A stretch of DNA of 50,689 bases, taken from Rhodospirillaceae bacterium (GTDB taxonomy: Bacteria; Pseudomonadota; Alphaproteobacteria; Kiloniellales; DSM-21159). Under the pieces are notes generated by a model. That model saw only the letters and a list, made by a program, of their open reading frames with translations, had not been told where the DNA came from and did not search any database. How positions within the stretch are numbered: position 1 is the stretch's first letter; each line of letters opens with the position of its first letter. Positions 10,195 to 17,063 of the stretch are shown piece by piece. Location: positions 1-50,689 of the forward strand of contig JAJUFM010000008.1 in assembly GCA_029265995.1 (NCBI GenBank), written 5' to 3'. Made by a program: the position numbers and the translations under genes.

Positions 10195-10500
10195 TAGGCC
10201 TCGCAAGAGAGCGGCAACATGGAAAACGGCATGAAGGAGTGCGAGTTCGGTCTCTTCGCCGACCGCATCTCTGCCAGCAGCACGCGCATCGATCAGTTGC
10301 GCCTCTGGTTCGCCTCCCTGGCCTACGTCCTGCTCTGCGCGCTCCGCCGATCTACCTCGCGCCTACCCACTTGCCACCGCCACCCACGGAACCTTGCGGC
10401 TGCTTAAGCCTCGCCGGACGCCCAAACGATGGCTAGATCGGCGCCCTGGTAAGAAAACCTCGGTGCGCCAATGCCTCGTTCACCACGCGTTACAACAGAT
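10195..10500 (+). mobile_element. IS1380-family transposase remnant (C-terminal part, frameshifted)
   Basis: From 10219 one frame reads MENGMKECEFGLFADR followed by DQLRLWFASLAYVLLCALRR. This matches the late catalytic region of IS1380-type transposases (ENRIKE ... LFADRTS ... NQLRLWFAS ... LRR). About 10346 the match jumps to another frame, where HGTLRLLKP and KKTSVRQCLV continue the usual C-terminus. Upstream of 10195 and downstream of 10500 the match fades. Only about 100 codons survive of a protein near 450 residues, and no terminal inverted repeats or target duplication are recognisable. This is an old, inactive scar. Boundaries are approximate. Confidence 0.65.
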
Positions 10501-10626
10501 CCGACCTACTATGAGCAGCACGCTGACAGCGTCGAGCTGTGGTCACCGGGCTCACCGTTCCCATGCTTTGATGAAGTAGAAGAAGATACCACGGAGTCAG
10601 AGCGTTTCCGGCAGATCCTGGGATAG
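10471..10626 (+). CDS. Possible 51-residue protein of unknown function
   Basis: ATG 10471 to TAG 10626 encodes an acidic peptide (TTDPTYYEQHADSVELWS, then PGSPFPCFDEVEEDTTESE, ending RFRQILG). Its composition looks protein-like rather than random. There is no clear ribosome site, and it partly overlaps the end of the IS1380 remnant, so it may be the surviving C-terminus of a longer displaced gene. I do not recognise the family. Confidence 0.25.
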   Translation: MPRSPRVTTDPTYYEQHADSVELWSPGSPFPCFDEVEEDTTESERFRQILG

Positions 10627-10732
10627 CGGCACAGCGCGACAGTGCGAAGGCTGCTTACACAAAAGCCAGTCCAACGCCCCTACAGTCGATGTGGGCGGTA
10701 GAGGACACTTCCCACTCTTAAATAACTAATAG

Positions 10733-10748
10733 TCACACTCTAGTGTGA
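10733..10748. promoter_or_regulatory. Inverted repeat, operator candidate
   Basis: TCACACT-CT-AGTGTGA: seven-base perfect arms with a two-base centre. It sits about 36 bp upstream of the -35 box of the candidate small RNA promoter (10784-10811), in otherwise AT-richer intergenic DNA. The form suits a dimeric repressor or activator, and no regulator can be named. Confidence 0.35.
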
Positions 10749-10783
10749 TTTTATACGTTACTTGCAGCCGCATCGACACCCAC

Positions 10784-10811
10784 CTGACAACACATTTCAC
10801 TCTGCTATTCT
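10784..10811 (+). promoter_or_regulatory. Sigma-70-type promoter candidate
   Basis: CTGACA (10784-10789) and TATTCT (10806-10811) are separated by 16 bp. Transcription would start near 10818 and end at the strong terminator at 10861-10886. The -35 box differs from TTGACA at one base and the -10 box from TATAAT at two. Confidence 0.4.
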
Positions 10812-10817
10812 CTTCTA

Positions 10818-10886
10818 CCATGAGAACGGGTGCGCAGGCAAAAGTCGCACCATGACCACAACCCGGCCTTTGCGCCGGGTTTTTTT
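10818..10886 (+). ncRNA. Candidate stand-alone small RNA, about 70 nt
   Basis: A compact transcription unit: promoter-like boxes just upstream, a first hairpin GGTGCG (10829-10834) / CGCACC (10846-10851) with an 11-nt loop, a short single-stranded link, and a rho-independent terminator. The terminator has stem ACCCGGC (10861-10867) / GCCGGGT (10874-10880) and seven T residues (10880-10886). No convincing open reading frame is read into the terminator: the only short frames are 11 codons from 10820 and one that runs through the terminator stem. It may be an independent sRNA, a premature-termination leader for the HTH gene at 11039, or the relic of a terminator. I cannot match it to a known RNA family. 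Confidence 0.4.
10861..10886 (+). terminator. Rho-independent terminator
   Basis: Perfect seven-pair GC-rich stem (ACCCGGC / GCCGGGT) with a six-base loop, followed directly by TTTTTTT. It is the clearest intrinsic terminator on the + strand of the window. No protein gene ends in front of it, which is why a short upstream transcript is suspected. Confidence 0.8.
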
Positions 10887-11038
10887 GTTGCCGGCATCCA
10901 GACCAGACACCGGGCTGCTCGCATCCCAGGGTTCTGAAACTCGCGCGACTGCTTGCCCGGCAGGCCGCGAAGGAGGCGGCCGCCTCCACAGAAAAGGTAG
11001 GCGCCGAACCCACTCATGAAGCCACGGAGAACTAGAAG

Positions 11039-11257
11039 ATGAGATTCCTTTCGCCAAACGACATTGCCGACGCGCTCACTTTGAGCCCGAAGACCGTTCG
11101 TCGCTGGATCAGCGACGAGGCGCTGCCGGCCCACCGTATCGGCCGTCTGCTTCGGGTGAGGGAGAGCGATCTCCAGGCCTTTCTCGATCAGCGCCAGACC
11201 CCTTCGGCAACCACTCCCCAGTTTCGCGGATCCCCCTCGCCCAGCATCGGAGGCTGA
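11039..11257 (+). CDS. Small excisionase-type helix-turn-helix DNA-binding protein
   Basis: 72 residues. Positions 3-55 form a MerR/excisionase-like winged HTH: FLSPNDIADALTLSPKTVRRWI, then DEALPAHRIGRLLRVRESDL. The last 20 residues are Pro/Ser-rich and probably disordered. The ATG follows GGAGAAC. Proteins of this type act as excisionases of integrated elements or as small regulators. The IS1380 scar 540 bp upstream hints at a mobile history, but no integrase or attachment site is visible. The divergent HAMP gene ends only 22 bp beyond it. Confidence 0.75.
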   Translation: MRFLSPNDIADALTLSPKTVRRWISDEALPAHRIGRLLRVRESDLQAFLDQRQTPSATTPQFRGSPSPSIGG

Positions 11258-11279
11258 GCTTCCCTCCTGGACGCCTTCC

Positions 11280-12086
11280 TCAGCGGTCGTCGCGCTCTTC
11301 TTTTTGGTCACTGTTGCGCTGGCTCGCGCGATCCATCTGAGCACCCAGATGGTCGAGTGCTTGCACGAGGCGCAACACTGTACGAGCAAGCCGGCCAATT
11401 TCGTCCCGACGCCCAATAAGCGGCGTTAGTGCGGCGGTATCAAAATGACCCGATTCGAGCCGATCGGCGGCGGTTGTCAGCAGACGAATTGGACGTCCCA
11501 CCTGACCGGTCAATACGGCGGCTGTAATGAGCCCAAGAATCAGGGACAGGGCAGTCGCCAGGGAAATGAAGAGGGGAAGATTATCATCCGAGATCGTTAG
11601 CGTTTGGGAGGGCAGGCCAAAAGCCAGAATGAAGCGCACAGCGCCCGTCCGATCCATCACCGGAGAAAGAACGTAAAAGGTGTTGTCCACCTGATGAAGA
11701 TTATTGGCAGGGAGTTCCACAATTTTATCAAAGGGCGAGCTACCCAGTTTTTGCCAGGCTTCTTCAGCTTCAAGGCCTGGCAGCACCTCTTGAACCACTG
11801 GCTCTCCCGCTTCCGCGTCAACAATGGTGAGGGAGAGCAGGCGGCCGGACGACATGAATTGCAGCGCACGGCCTCTCAAGAGAGCCAATTGATCAGCGCC
11901 GCTCCTCTGTTCGCTGAGGTCGACCGACATCGCATGGCTTAGCAAACGTCCGATACTGGCTGCTTCGTGGCGCGCGAGCGCAAGGTGCTGCTGTTCGGTC
12001 ACAAAAATGTACGTAGCGGTCGCAATTCCGCAGGCCGCGAGTGCGATCGTCGTTCCTATGATCCAGAGGCGGATAAAGAGGCTCAA
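11280..12086 (-). CDS. Membrane sensor with periplasmic domain and HAMP, no output domain
   Basis: 268 residues. There are two transmembrane helices (about 7-29 and 170-194) flanking a periplasmic region of about 140 residues, the classic layout of a two-component or chemotaxis receptor. A HAMP linker follows (starting GRPIRLLTTAADRLESG, with the DEIGRLARTV second helix). The protein then stops within 25 residues in a charged tail (SDQKEERDDR). No kinase, GGDEF, methyl-accepting or phosphatase domain follows, and the downstream bases (11258-11279) leave no room for one. It could be a truncated receptor or a partner that works through protein contacts. It is divergent from the permease-HATPase gene 180 bp away. 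Confidence 0.75.
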   Translation of the reverse strand: MSLFIRLWIIGTTIALAACGIATATYIFVTEQQHLALARHEAASIGRLLSHAMSVDLSEQRSGADQLALLRGRALQFMSSGRLLSLTIVDAEAGEPVVQEVLPGLEAEEAWQKLGSSPFDKIVELPANNLHQVDNTFYVLSPVMDRTGAVRFILAFGLPSQTLTISDDNLPLFISLATALSLILGLITAAVLTGQVGRPIRLLTTAADRLESGHFDTAALTPLIGRRDEIGRLARTVLRLVQALDHLGAQMDRASQRNSDQKEERDDR

Positions 12087-12266
12087 GTTGGTCCCTAGAA
12101 CTACTATTCCAGAGTGGGCCGAGGATTTAGACGTCTAGAGTGGCTTGTTCAGGCGGTTGAAGCTAGTTCAGAAACCTTGTTATCAGGATCAAGATGCTAC
12201 CTCTCCTTGAGAAGCAGGTTGCTGGCGTAGTAGTCGAATGCAAGAGCAACAAGTCTGCAGCGCCGG

Positions 12267-14060
12267 TTGCGACACCACAAGGGGGAAAACGCCATAGCAA
12301 AGTCAATCAGCGCGCGTAGCCCGCGGACGCTTCTTTATGGTCGCCTTGACGTGCCCCCACCGGCGACGCTCTTCGTACTCGCGCTGCAGCATACGGCACT
12401 CGTCACCATTTTCCTGATCGTGGCGGTAACCGTCGCGCGTCTCGCCGATCTGAATGTCGAAGCCGGACGGAACTTCCTCTCTCTCACCATGGTCGCTGGA
12501 GGCCTCGGGACGATCTTGCAGGCCTTGGCCTGGCGTGGCGTCGGGTCAGGCTACCTGGTTCCTTCCACTACCACGACCATCATCCTGCCGGCCACCGGCG
12601 CCGCCCTTGCTGTGGGTGGTCTGCCCCTGGTGTTGGGCATGACTATCTATACCGGGGTGATAGCGGCGGCGCTGTCTCGGGTAATTCATCGGCTGCGGCC
12701 AATATTTCCTCCCGAAATCACCGGTTTCGTCGTGCTGATGGTCGGGCTCAGCGTGGTGGTGCTGGCGATGCGCCACTTTTTGGGGGTCGGGCTACCGGCG
12801 AGCGAGAGCAAGACCAGTGTCATTCTGGCGAGCGTCACACTGGGGGTAATGGTGGCGCTGAACGTCTGGGGAACGCCCGCAATCCGCCTTTTCAGTTCTC
12901 TGCTCGGCGTTGCCTTCGGTTGCCTCGTTGCCCTGGCAACAGGCGCTTTTGCAGAGGAGCAGCTGCAGTCAGTGGGAGCCGCGCCCTGGATCAGCTTGCC
13001 GCGGCCCTTCGTCCAGGGGTTGGCTTTCGACCCGGGCCTTCTCATCCCCTTCACCATTGCCGCCCTGGCAATTTCGCTCAATGCGCTGGGTGCCATCACG
13101 GCTGCCCAAAAGATCGAGGACGCAGAGTGGAAGAGACCGGAAATGCGATCTCTTGGTCGGGGCATCCTCGCGGACGGCCTGACGAACGTTATTGCCGGGT
13201 TTGTCGGCGGATTTGGCCAAGCTTCGACCTCGGGCGCGGTGGGGCTCGCTCAAGCCACGGGTGCTACAAGCCGCGTCATTGCCTTCGTGGTCGGCAGTAT
13301 CCTGATCCTGATTGCCTTTCTGCCGAAGATCGGGGCCTTCCTTCTTGCCGTGCCCGGGCCGATCATCGGAGCGGCTTTGACTTTCTCCGGCTGCTTTCTC
13401 ATTACCTCCGCAATCCAGATGATTGCGTCGCGCATGCTGGACTCACGTAAGGTTTTTGGCCTGGGGATAGCCTTTTCCCTGGGCATAGCCGCTTACGTCT
13501 TTCCCGAACAGTTCGCTGCAGCTCCCCAGTGGCTTCAGCCATGGGTCGGCTCTCCCGTGTCGGTATCGGTGGCGACCGCAATCCTCTTGAACCTGGTATT
13601 TCGCCTGGGTGTCTTCACGCGCAATGCGGTGACGCTTGATAGCCAGCAGATCGATCAGCAGCAGCTTGCTGATTTCATTGCGGAGCAGGGCGCGCTTTGG
13701 GGCGCGCCGCAGGATCTGGTCTACCGCGCGGAATTCATGACCGTTGAGGCAGTCAATGCCCTGGTCGACCATGGCCTAGTCCATGATCTTGTAAAGGTCA
13801 GCCCAGCGCAGCCTCCCGTTGCCGTTCCCGGGGGTCTGATTAGGCTCTCAACCCGCTTCGATGAGTTCAGTCTGGTAGTGACCGTCTCCTACCGCGGTCA
13901 TCTGCTGGAACCCAGCAGCATCAAGCCATCGGCGGAAGAGGTTCTTGAAGAGGGAGGCCAGGTCCACTTGGCACGCTATCTGGTTGGTCGGGCCGCTGAC
14001 CGGGCCCGGGCCGCGCGGCAGGGAGACCTTTGCGTGTTGACGCTGACGCTGCAGAACTGA
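12267..14060 (+). CDS. NCS2-type nucleobase (xanthine/uracil) permease with a C-terminal HATPase_c_2-like domain
   Basis: About 590 residues. Residues about 30-460 are a polytopic NCS2 permease: LALQHTALVTIFL at helix 1, GSGYLVPSTTTTIILPATG at helix 3, PPEITGFVVLMVGLSV mid-protein, and GGFGQASTSGAVGLAQATGA where NCS2 proteins carry their second conserved motif. The last 140 residues are not permease. They follow the pattern of the SpoIIAB/RsbW-like ATPase fold: EAVNALVDHG resembles the N-box, beta strands IRLSTRFDEFSLVVTV follow, and GGQVHLARYLVGRAADR resembles the G-box region, then VLTLTLQN. The D-box Asp appears replaced (VSYRG), so ATP binding is doubtful. The start is uncertain. TTG 12267 has no ribosome site, while an ideal GGGGG (12281-12285) is followed at 12294 by ATA where ATG would be expected. 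Confidence 0.8.
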   Translation: MRHHKGENAIAKSISARSPRTLLYGRLDVPPPATLFVLALQHTALVTIFLIVAVTVARLADLNVEAGRNFLSLTMVAGGLGTILQALAWRGVGSGYLVPSTTTTIILPATGAALAVGGLPLVLGMTIYTGVIAAALSRVIHRLRPIFPPEITGFVVLMVGLSVVVLAMRHFLGVGLPASESKTSVILASVTLGVMVALNVWGTPAIRLFSSLLGVAFGCLVALATGAFAEEQLQSVGAAPWISLPRPFVQGLAFDPGLLIPFTIAALAISLNALGAITAAQKIEDAEWKRPEMRSLGRGILADGLTNVIAGFVGGFGQASTSGAVGLAQATGATSRVIAFVVGSILILIAFLPKIGAFLLAVPGPIIGAALTFSGCFLITSAIQMIASRMLDSRKVFGLGIAFSLGIAAYVFPEQFAAAPQWLQPWVGSPVSVSVATAILLNLVFRLGVFTRNAVTLDSQQIDQQQLADFIAEQGALWGAPQDLVYRAEFMTVEAVNALVDHGLVHDLVKVSPAQPPVAVPGGLIRLSTRFDEFSLVVTVSYRGHLLEPSSIKPSAEEVLEEGGQVHLARYLVGRAADRARAARQGDLCVLTLTLQN

Positions 14061-14223
14061 CACCCAGACCTTTGTGGTTGCCGTTCGCATCAGGCTCTGA
14101 AACCATAATCCCGTGTTGGCTGCCCGGATGCGCGACCGGGCCGCACCGCCCCACGCGCTTCCCAGCCCGGCGGCTCAACAGAGAGCCGCCACGACAGGCT
14201 CGAATGCGAATGGGGAGGAAATC

Positions 14224-16260
14224 ATGGCTGATGCGGTACCTACCACCCGCTGCGCTGTTCTCGTCGGCCCCTATACCAGCGGCAAGACCACTCTTCTGGA
14301 GGCAATACTTTTCACCGCCGGCGCAGTAGCCCGGAAAGGGCGGGTTGCCGACGGATCGAGCTTCGGTGACACATCTCCGGAGGCCCGAGCTCGGCAAATG
14401 ACGGCCGAGCCAAACTTTGCTCACTTCGAGTATCTTGGCGAGCCCTGGACCATTATCGACTGCCCAGGCTCGGTGGAGCTGGCGCAGGATGCGCTGAACG
14501 CGCTGATGGTTGCAGATATAGCCGTGGTCGTGGCGGAAGCTGATCCGGAGAAGGCCGCAAGCCTCTCCCCCTTGCTCAAGCTGCTGGACGATCACGCCAT
14601 TCCCCACCTGATATTCGTCAACAAGATGGACCGAGCTACGGCGCGTGTTCGCGAACTGCTAGCAGCCTTCCAAACCGTCTCTAGCCGTCCGCTGCTGCTG
14701 CGCCAGGTGCCGATCAGGGAAGGGGAGGAAGTGGTCGGTTTCGTCGATCTGGTGAGCGAAAGAGCCTGGCGCTACCAGGAGAATCAACCCTCGGCGCTCA
14801 TTCAGATGCCGGACGACCACCGGGAGCGGGAGGCCGAGGCTCGTCGGCTGTTGATGGAGAGCCTTGCAGATTTCGATGACGATCTGCTTGAGCAGCTCCT
14901 GGAGGATAAGGAGCCTGCGCCCGACACGCTGTACGAGGAGCTGCGAAAAGGGCTTCAAGGCGACCTGATCGTTCCAGTCCTCTTTGGGACTGCGGAAACC
15001 AACAATGGCGTGACACGCTTGATGAAGGCCCTCCGGCATGAGGCGCCAACCCATGAGCAGGCAGCGGCTCGCCTGGCAGTCGAAGCAGCACCCGGTGAGG
15101 CCATGGCAGCCACGGTCTTCAAGACCTTCCATCTTCCGCATACCGGCAAGGTCAGCGTGGCGCGCATCTGGCACGGCGGTTTGCGGGAAGGCGGAGCTCT
15201 TGCAGGTGAACGCCTTTCAGGTCTGGTGCGCCTTCAGGGGGGAGCTCAGGAGAAGCTGTCGCAGGCCAACGCCGGAGACGTTGTCGCCTTTGCGCGGGTC
15301 GACGCGCTTCAAACGGGTCACCTGGTGACCGACAAGCGCATTGAAGAAGCCAATGAACTGGTGTGGCCGGACACTCTCACGCCCGTTTACAGCCTCGCCC
15401 TACAACCGGAGAACCGGCAGGATGAAGTCAAGCTGACAGCCTCCCTCACCAAGATCTGCGAGGAAGATCCCTCCCTCGCTTTTGGGCACGATCCGGATAC
15501 CCATGAGTTTCAGTTGTCGGGACAGGGAGAGATTCATCTCCAGCTGGCCCTGGAGCGGCTCAAGAATCGTTACAACGTTGCCGTGGTTTCTCGACCGCCA
15601 ACGCCTGCCTACAAGGAAACCATTCGCCGGGGCGCCAACCGTCATGCTCGCTACAAGCGGCAAACGGGCGGCCACGGGCAGTTCGCCGATATCAAGGTAC
15701 GGGTGGATCCCCTGCCGCGGGGGGAAGGTTTCCGTTTTCAGGACAAGGTCGTTGGCGGGTCAGTGCCACGAAATTTCATTCCGGCTGTAGAAGCCGGTGT
15801 ACGCGACTACCTGAAGCAAGGTCCCTTGGGCTTCCCGGTGGTGGACCTGGAAGTGACCCTGCTGGATGGGCAACATCACCCGGTAGACAGCTCGGACATG
15901 GCTTTTCGAACCGCCGGACGGCTCGCCTTGAGTGAAGCTCTTCCAGAGTGCGAACCGGTATTGCTGGAGCCGATCTGCAAGGTTTCGATCTTTGTGCCGC
16001 AGGAGCATACCAACAAGGTCCATGGCCTGATCTCGGCAAGGCGCGGCCAGATCCTCGGCTATGACGCACGGCCGGGGTGGGCAGGCTGGGATGAAGTCCA
16101 GGCTCACATGCCGCAGGCCGAGCTTTCCAGCCTGATCATCGAGTTAAGGTCGCTGACGCTCGGCCTCGGTTCCTATGTGGCGGAGTTTCACCATCTACAG
16201 GAACTGCGAGGCCGGGAGGCAGATCGGGTGATTGGGGAACGTCAGCAGGTAACGGCCTAA
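14224..16260 (+). CDS. Elongation factor G-like GTPase (EF-G paralogue)
   Basis: 678 residues with full EF-G architecture: GTPase domain, domain II, and domains III-V with the RRGANRHARYKRQTGGHGQF region and the EPICKVSIFVPQE/RRGQILGYD C-terminal stretch. It is a paralogue rather than the translational EF-G. The P-loop is GPYTSGKT (residues 15-22) instead of GHVDAGKT. G3 is DCPGSVEL (79-86) instead of DTPGHVDF, so the catalytic His is Ser83. NKMD is kept at 133-136. The ATG at 14224 has GGGGAGGAAATC before it. Such EF-G-like proteins are common in alphaproteobacteria and their role is uncertain. It lies 163 bp downstream of the permease and could be cotranscribed. Confidence 0.88.
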   Translation: MADAVPTTRCAVLVGPYTSGKTTLLEAILFTAGAVARKGRVADGSSFGDTSPEARARQMTAEPNFAHFEYLGEPWTIIDCPGSVELAQDALNALMVADIAVVVAEADPEKAASLSPLLKLLDDHAIPHLIFVNKMDRATARVRELLAAFQTVSSRPLLLRQVPIREGEEVVGFVDLVSERAWRYQENQPSALIQMPDDHREREAEARRLLMESLADFDDDLLEQLLEDKEPAPDTLYEELRKGLQGDLIVPVLFGTAETNNGVTRLMKALRHEAPTHEQAAARLAVEAAPGEAMAATVFKTFHLPHTGKVSVARIWHGGLREGGALAGERLSGLVRLQGGAQEKLSQANAGDVVAFARVDALQTGHLVTDKRIEEANELVWPDTLTPVYSLALQPENRQDEVKLTASLTKICEEDPSLAFGHDPDTHEFQLSGQGEIHLQLALERLKNRYNVAVVSRPPTPAYKETIRRGANRHARYKRQTGGHGQFADIKVRVDPLPRGEGFRFQDKVVGGSVPRNFIPAVEAGVRDYLKQGPLGFPVVDLEVTLLDGQHHPVDSSDMAFRTAGRLALSEALPECEPVLLEPICKVSIFVPQEHTNKVHGLISARRGQILGYDARPGWAGWDEVQAHMPQAELSSLIIELRSLTLGLGSYVAEFHHLQELRGREADRVIGERQQVTA

Positions 16261-16300
16261 ACCCTTAACCGGTTTAAGATCGCTGCCGGAAAAAGTAGGT

Positions 16301-16327
16301 AGAGGAGGGGCTGTATCAGCCCTCCTC
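16301..16327. terminator. Hairpin between the convergent EF-G-like and grpE genes
   Basis: GAGGAGGGGCTG (16302-16313) pairs with CAGCCCTCCTC (16317-16327) around TAT, with one unpaired G. It overlaps the last codons of grpE. No strong T-run follows on either strand. It may end both transcripts. Confidence 0.4.
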
Positions 16328-17032
16328 CTTGGTTTCGCCGGCTTCCTGGGCTTCCTGGGTGGCAGTTGGCCCACCCGCAGCCACTCCGACACGCGCTGGC
16401 CGCAGCAGCCGATCATGCAGCACGTAGCCGACCTCGAAGACCTGAGCAACCGTGCCTGCCGGCTTGCTCGGATCGGGGATCTCCATCATGGCCTCATGAC
16501 GATGCGGATCCAGCCGTTCGCCCAGCGGATCGATACGCGCAACGCCGTGCTTGGCCAGGGTGTCGAGCAACCCCTTCTCGGTCATCTCTACCCCAACGCG
16601 AAGGCTGTTGAGCCGCTCGTCCTCTGCCGCCGCTTCGGGGCCAACGGACTCTATGGCCCGTCGAAGGTTGTCAGCCACAGGCAGCAAATCTTTGGCCAAG
16701 GGAGCCGCAGCGTAACGCAGCGCTTCCTCACGCTCTCGCCGCGCCCGATTGCGCACATTCTCGGTTTCTGCGAGGGCGCGTAGAAGCTGATCCTTCAATT
16801 CTGCCACTTCCTCGCGCAGGCTATCCGCCTCGGCACGCAGGACGGCAAGCGGATCCATCTCCTTTTGATCAGAGGCCTCGGCGCCAACCTCTGCCACTTC
16901 AGCTTCAGTCATGACGTCTTCTTCGCCCGGCGCCTCATTGCTCGCCTGACTTTCCGGCGGCTTGTTGTCCTGTTTCACATCGTCCTCGTTTCGTGGGGTA
17001 TTACCGCCCCCTGGCGTGTTCTGAGCGACCAT
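16316..17032 (-). CDS. grpE: Nucleotide exchange factor GrpE
   Basis: Cytoplasmic co-chaperone that releases ADP from DnaK. 238 residues: an acidic disordered N-terminus (1-60), a long coiled coil (LRAEADSLREEVAELKDQLL, ENVRNRARREREEA), and the C-terminal beta domain with GEVGYVL-type motif (VFEVGYVLHDRLLRPARVGVA). A C-terminal tail rich in Ala, Thr and Glu follows. It lies 31 bp downstream of hrcA on the same strand, the usual alphaproteobacterial arrangement, so both should be cotranscribed. No dnaK or dnaJ is in the window. Confidence 0.95.
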   Translation of the reverse strand: MVAQNTPGGGNTPRNEDDVKQDNKPPESQASNEAPGEEDVMTEAEVAEVGAEASDQKEMDPLAVLRAEADSLREEVAELKDQLLRALAETENVRNRARREREEALRYAAAPLAKDLLPVADNLRRAIESVGPEAAAEDERLNSLRVGVEMTEKGLLDTLAKHGVARIDPLGERLDPHRHEAMMEIPDPSKPAGTVAQVFEVGYVLHDRLLRPARVGVAAGGPTATQEAQEAGETKEEG

Positions 17033-17063
17033 CTAACCTTCCGATACTGACTGGGGTTCGTTG

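Noticed and set aside
10762..11019. 85-codon + strand frame across the candidate sRNA.
   Set aside because: It reads straight through the terminator stem and T-run, has no ribosome site and a basic, low-complexity product.
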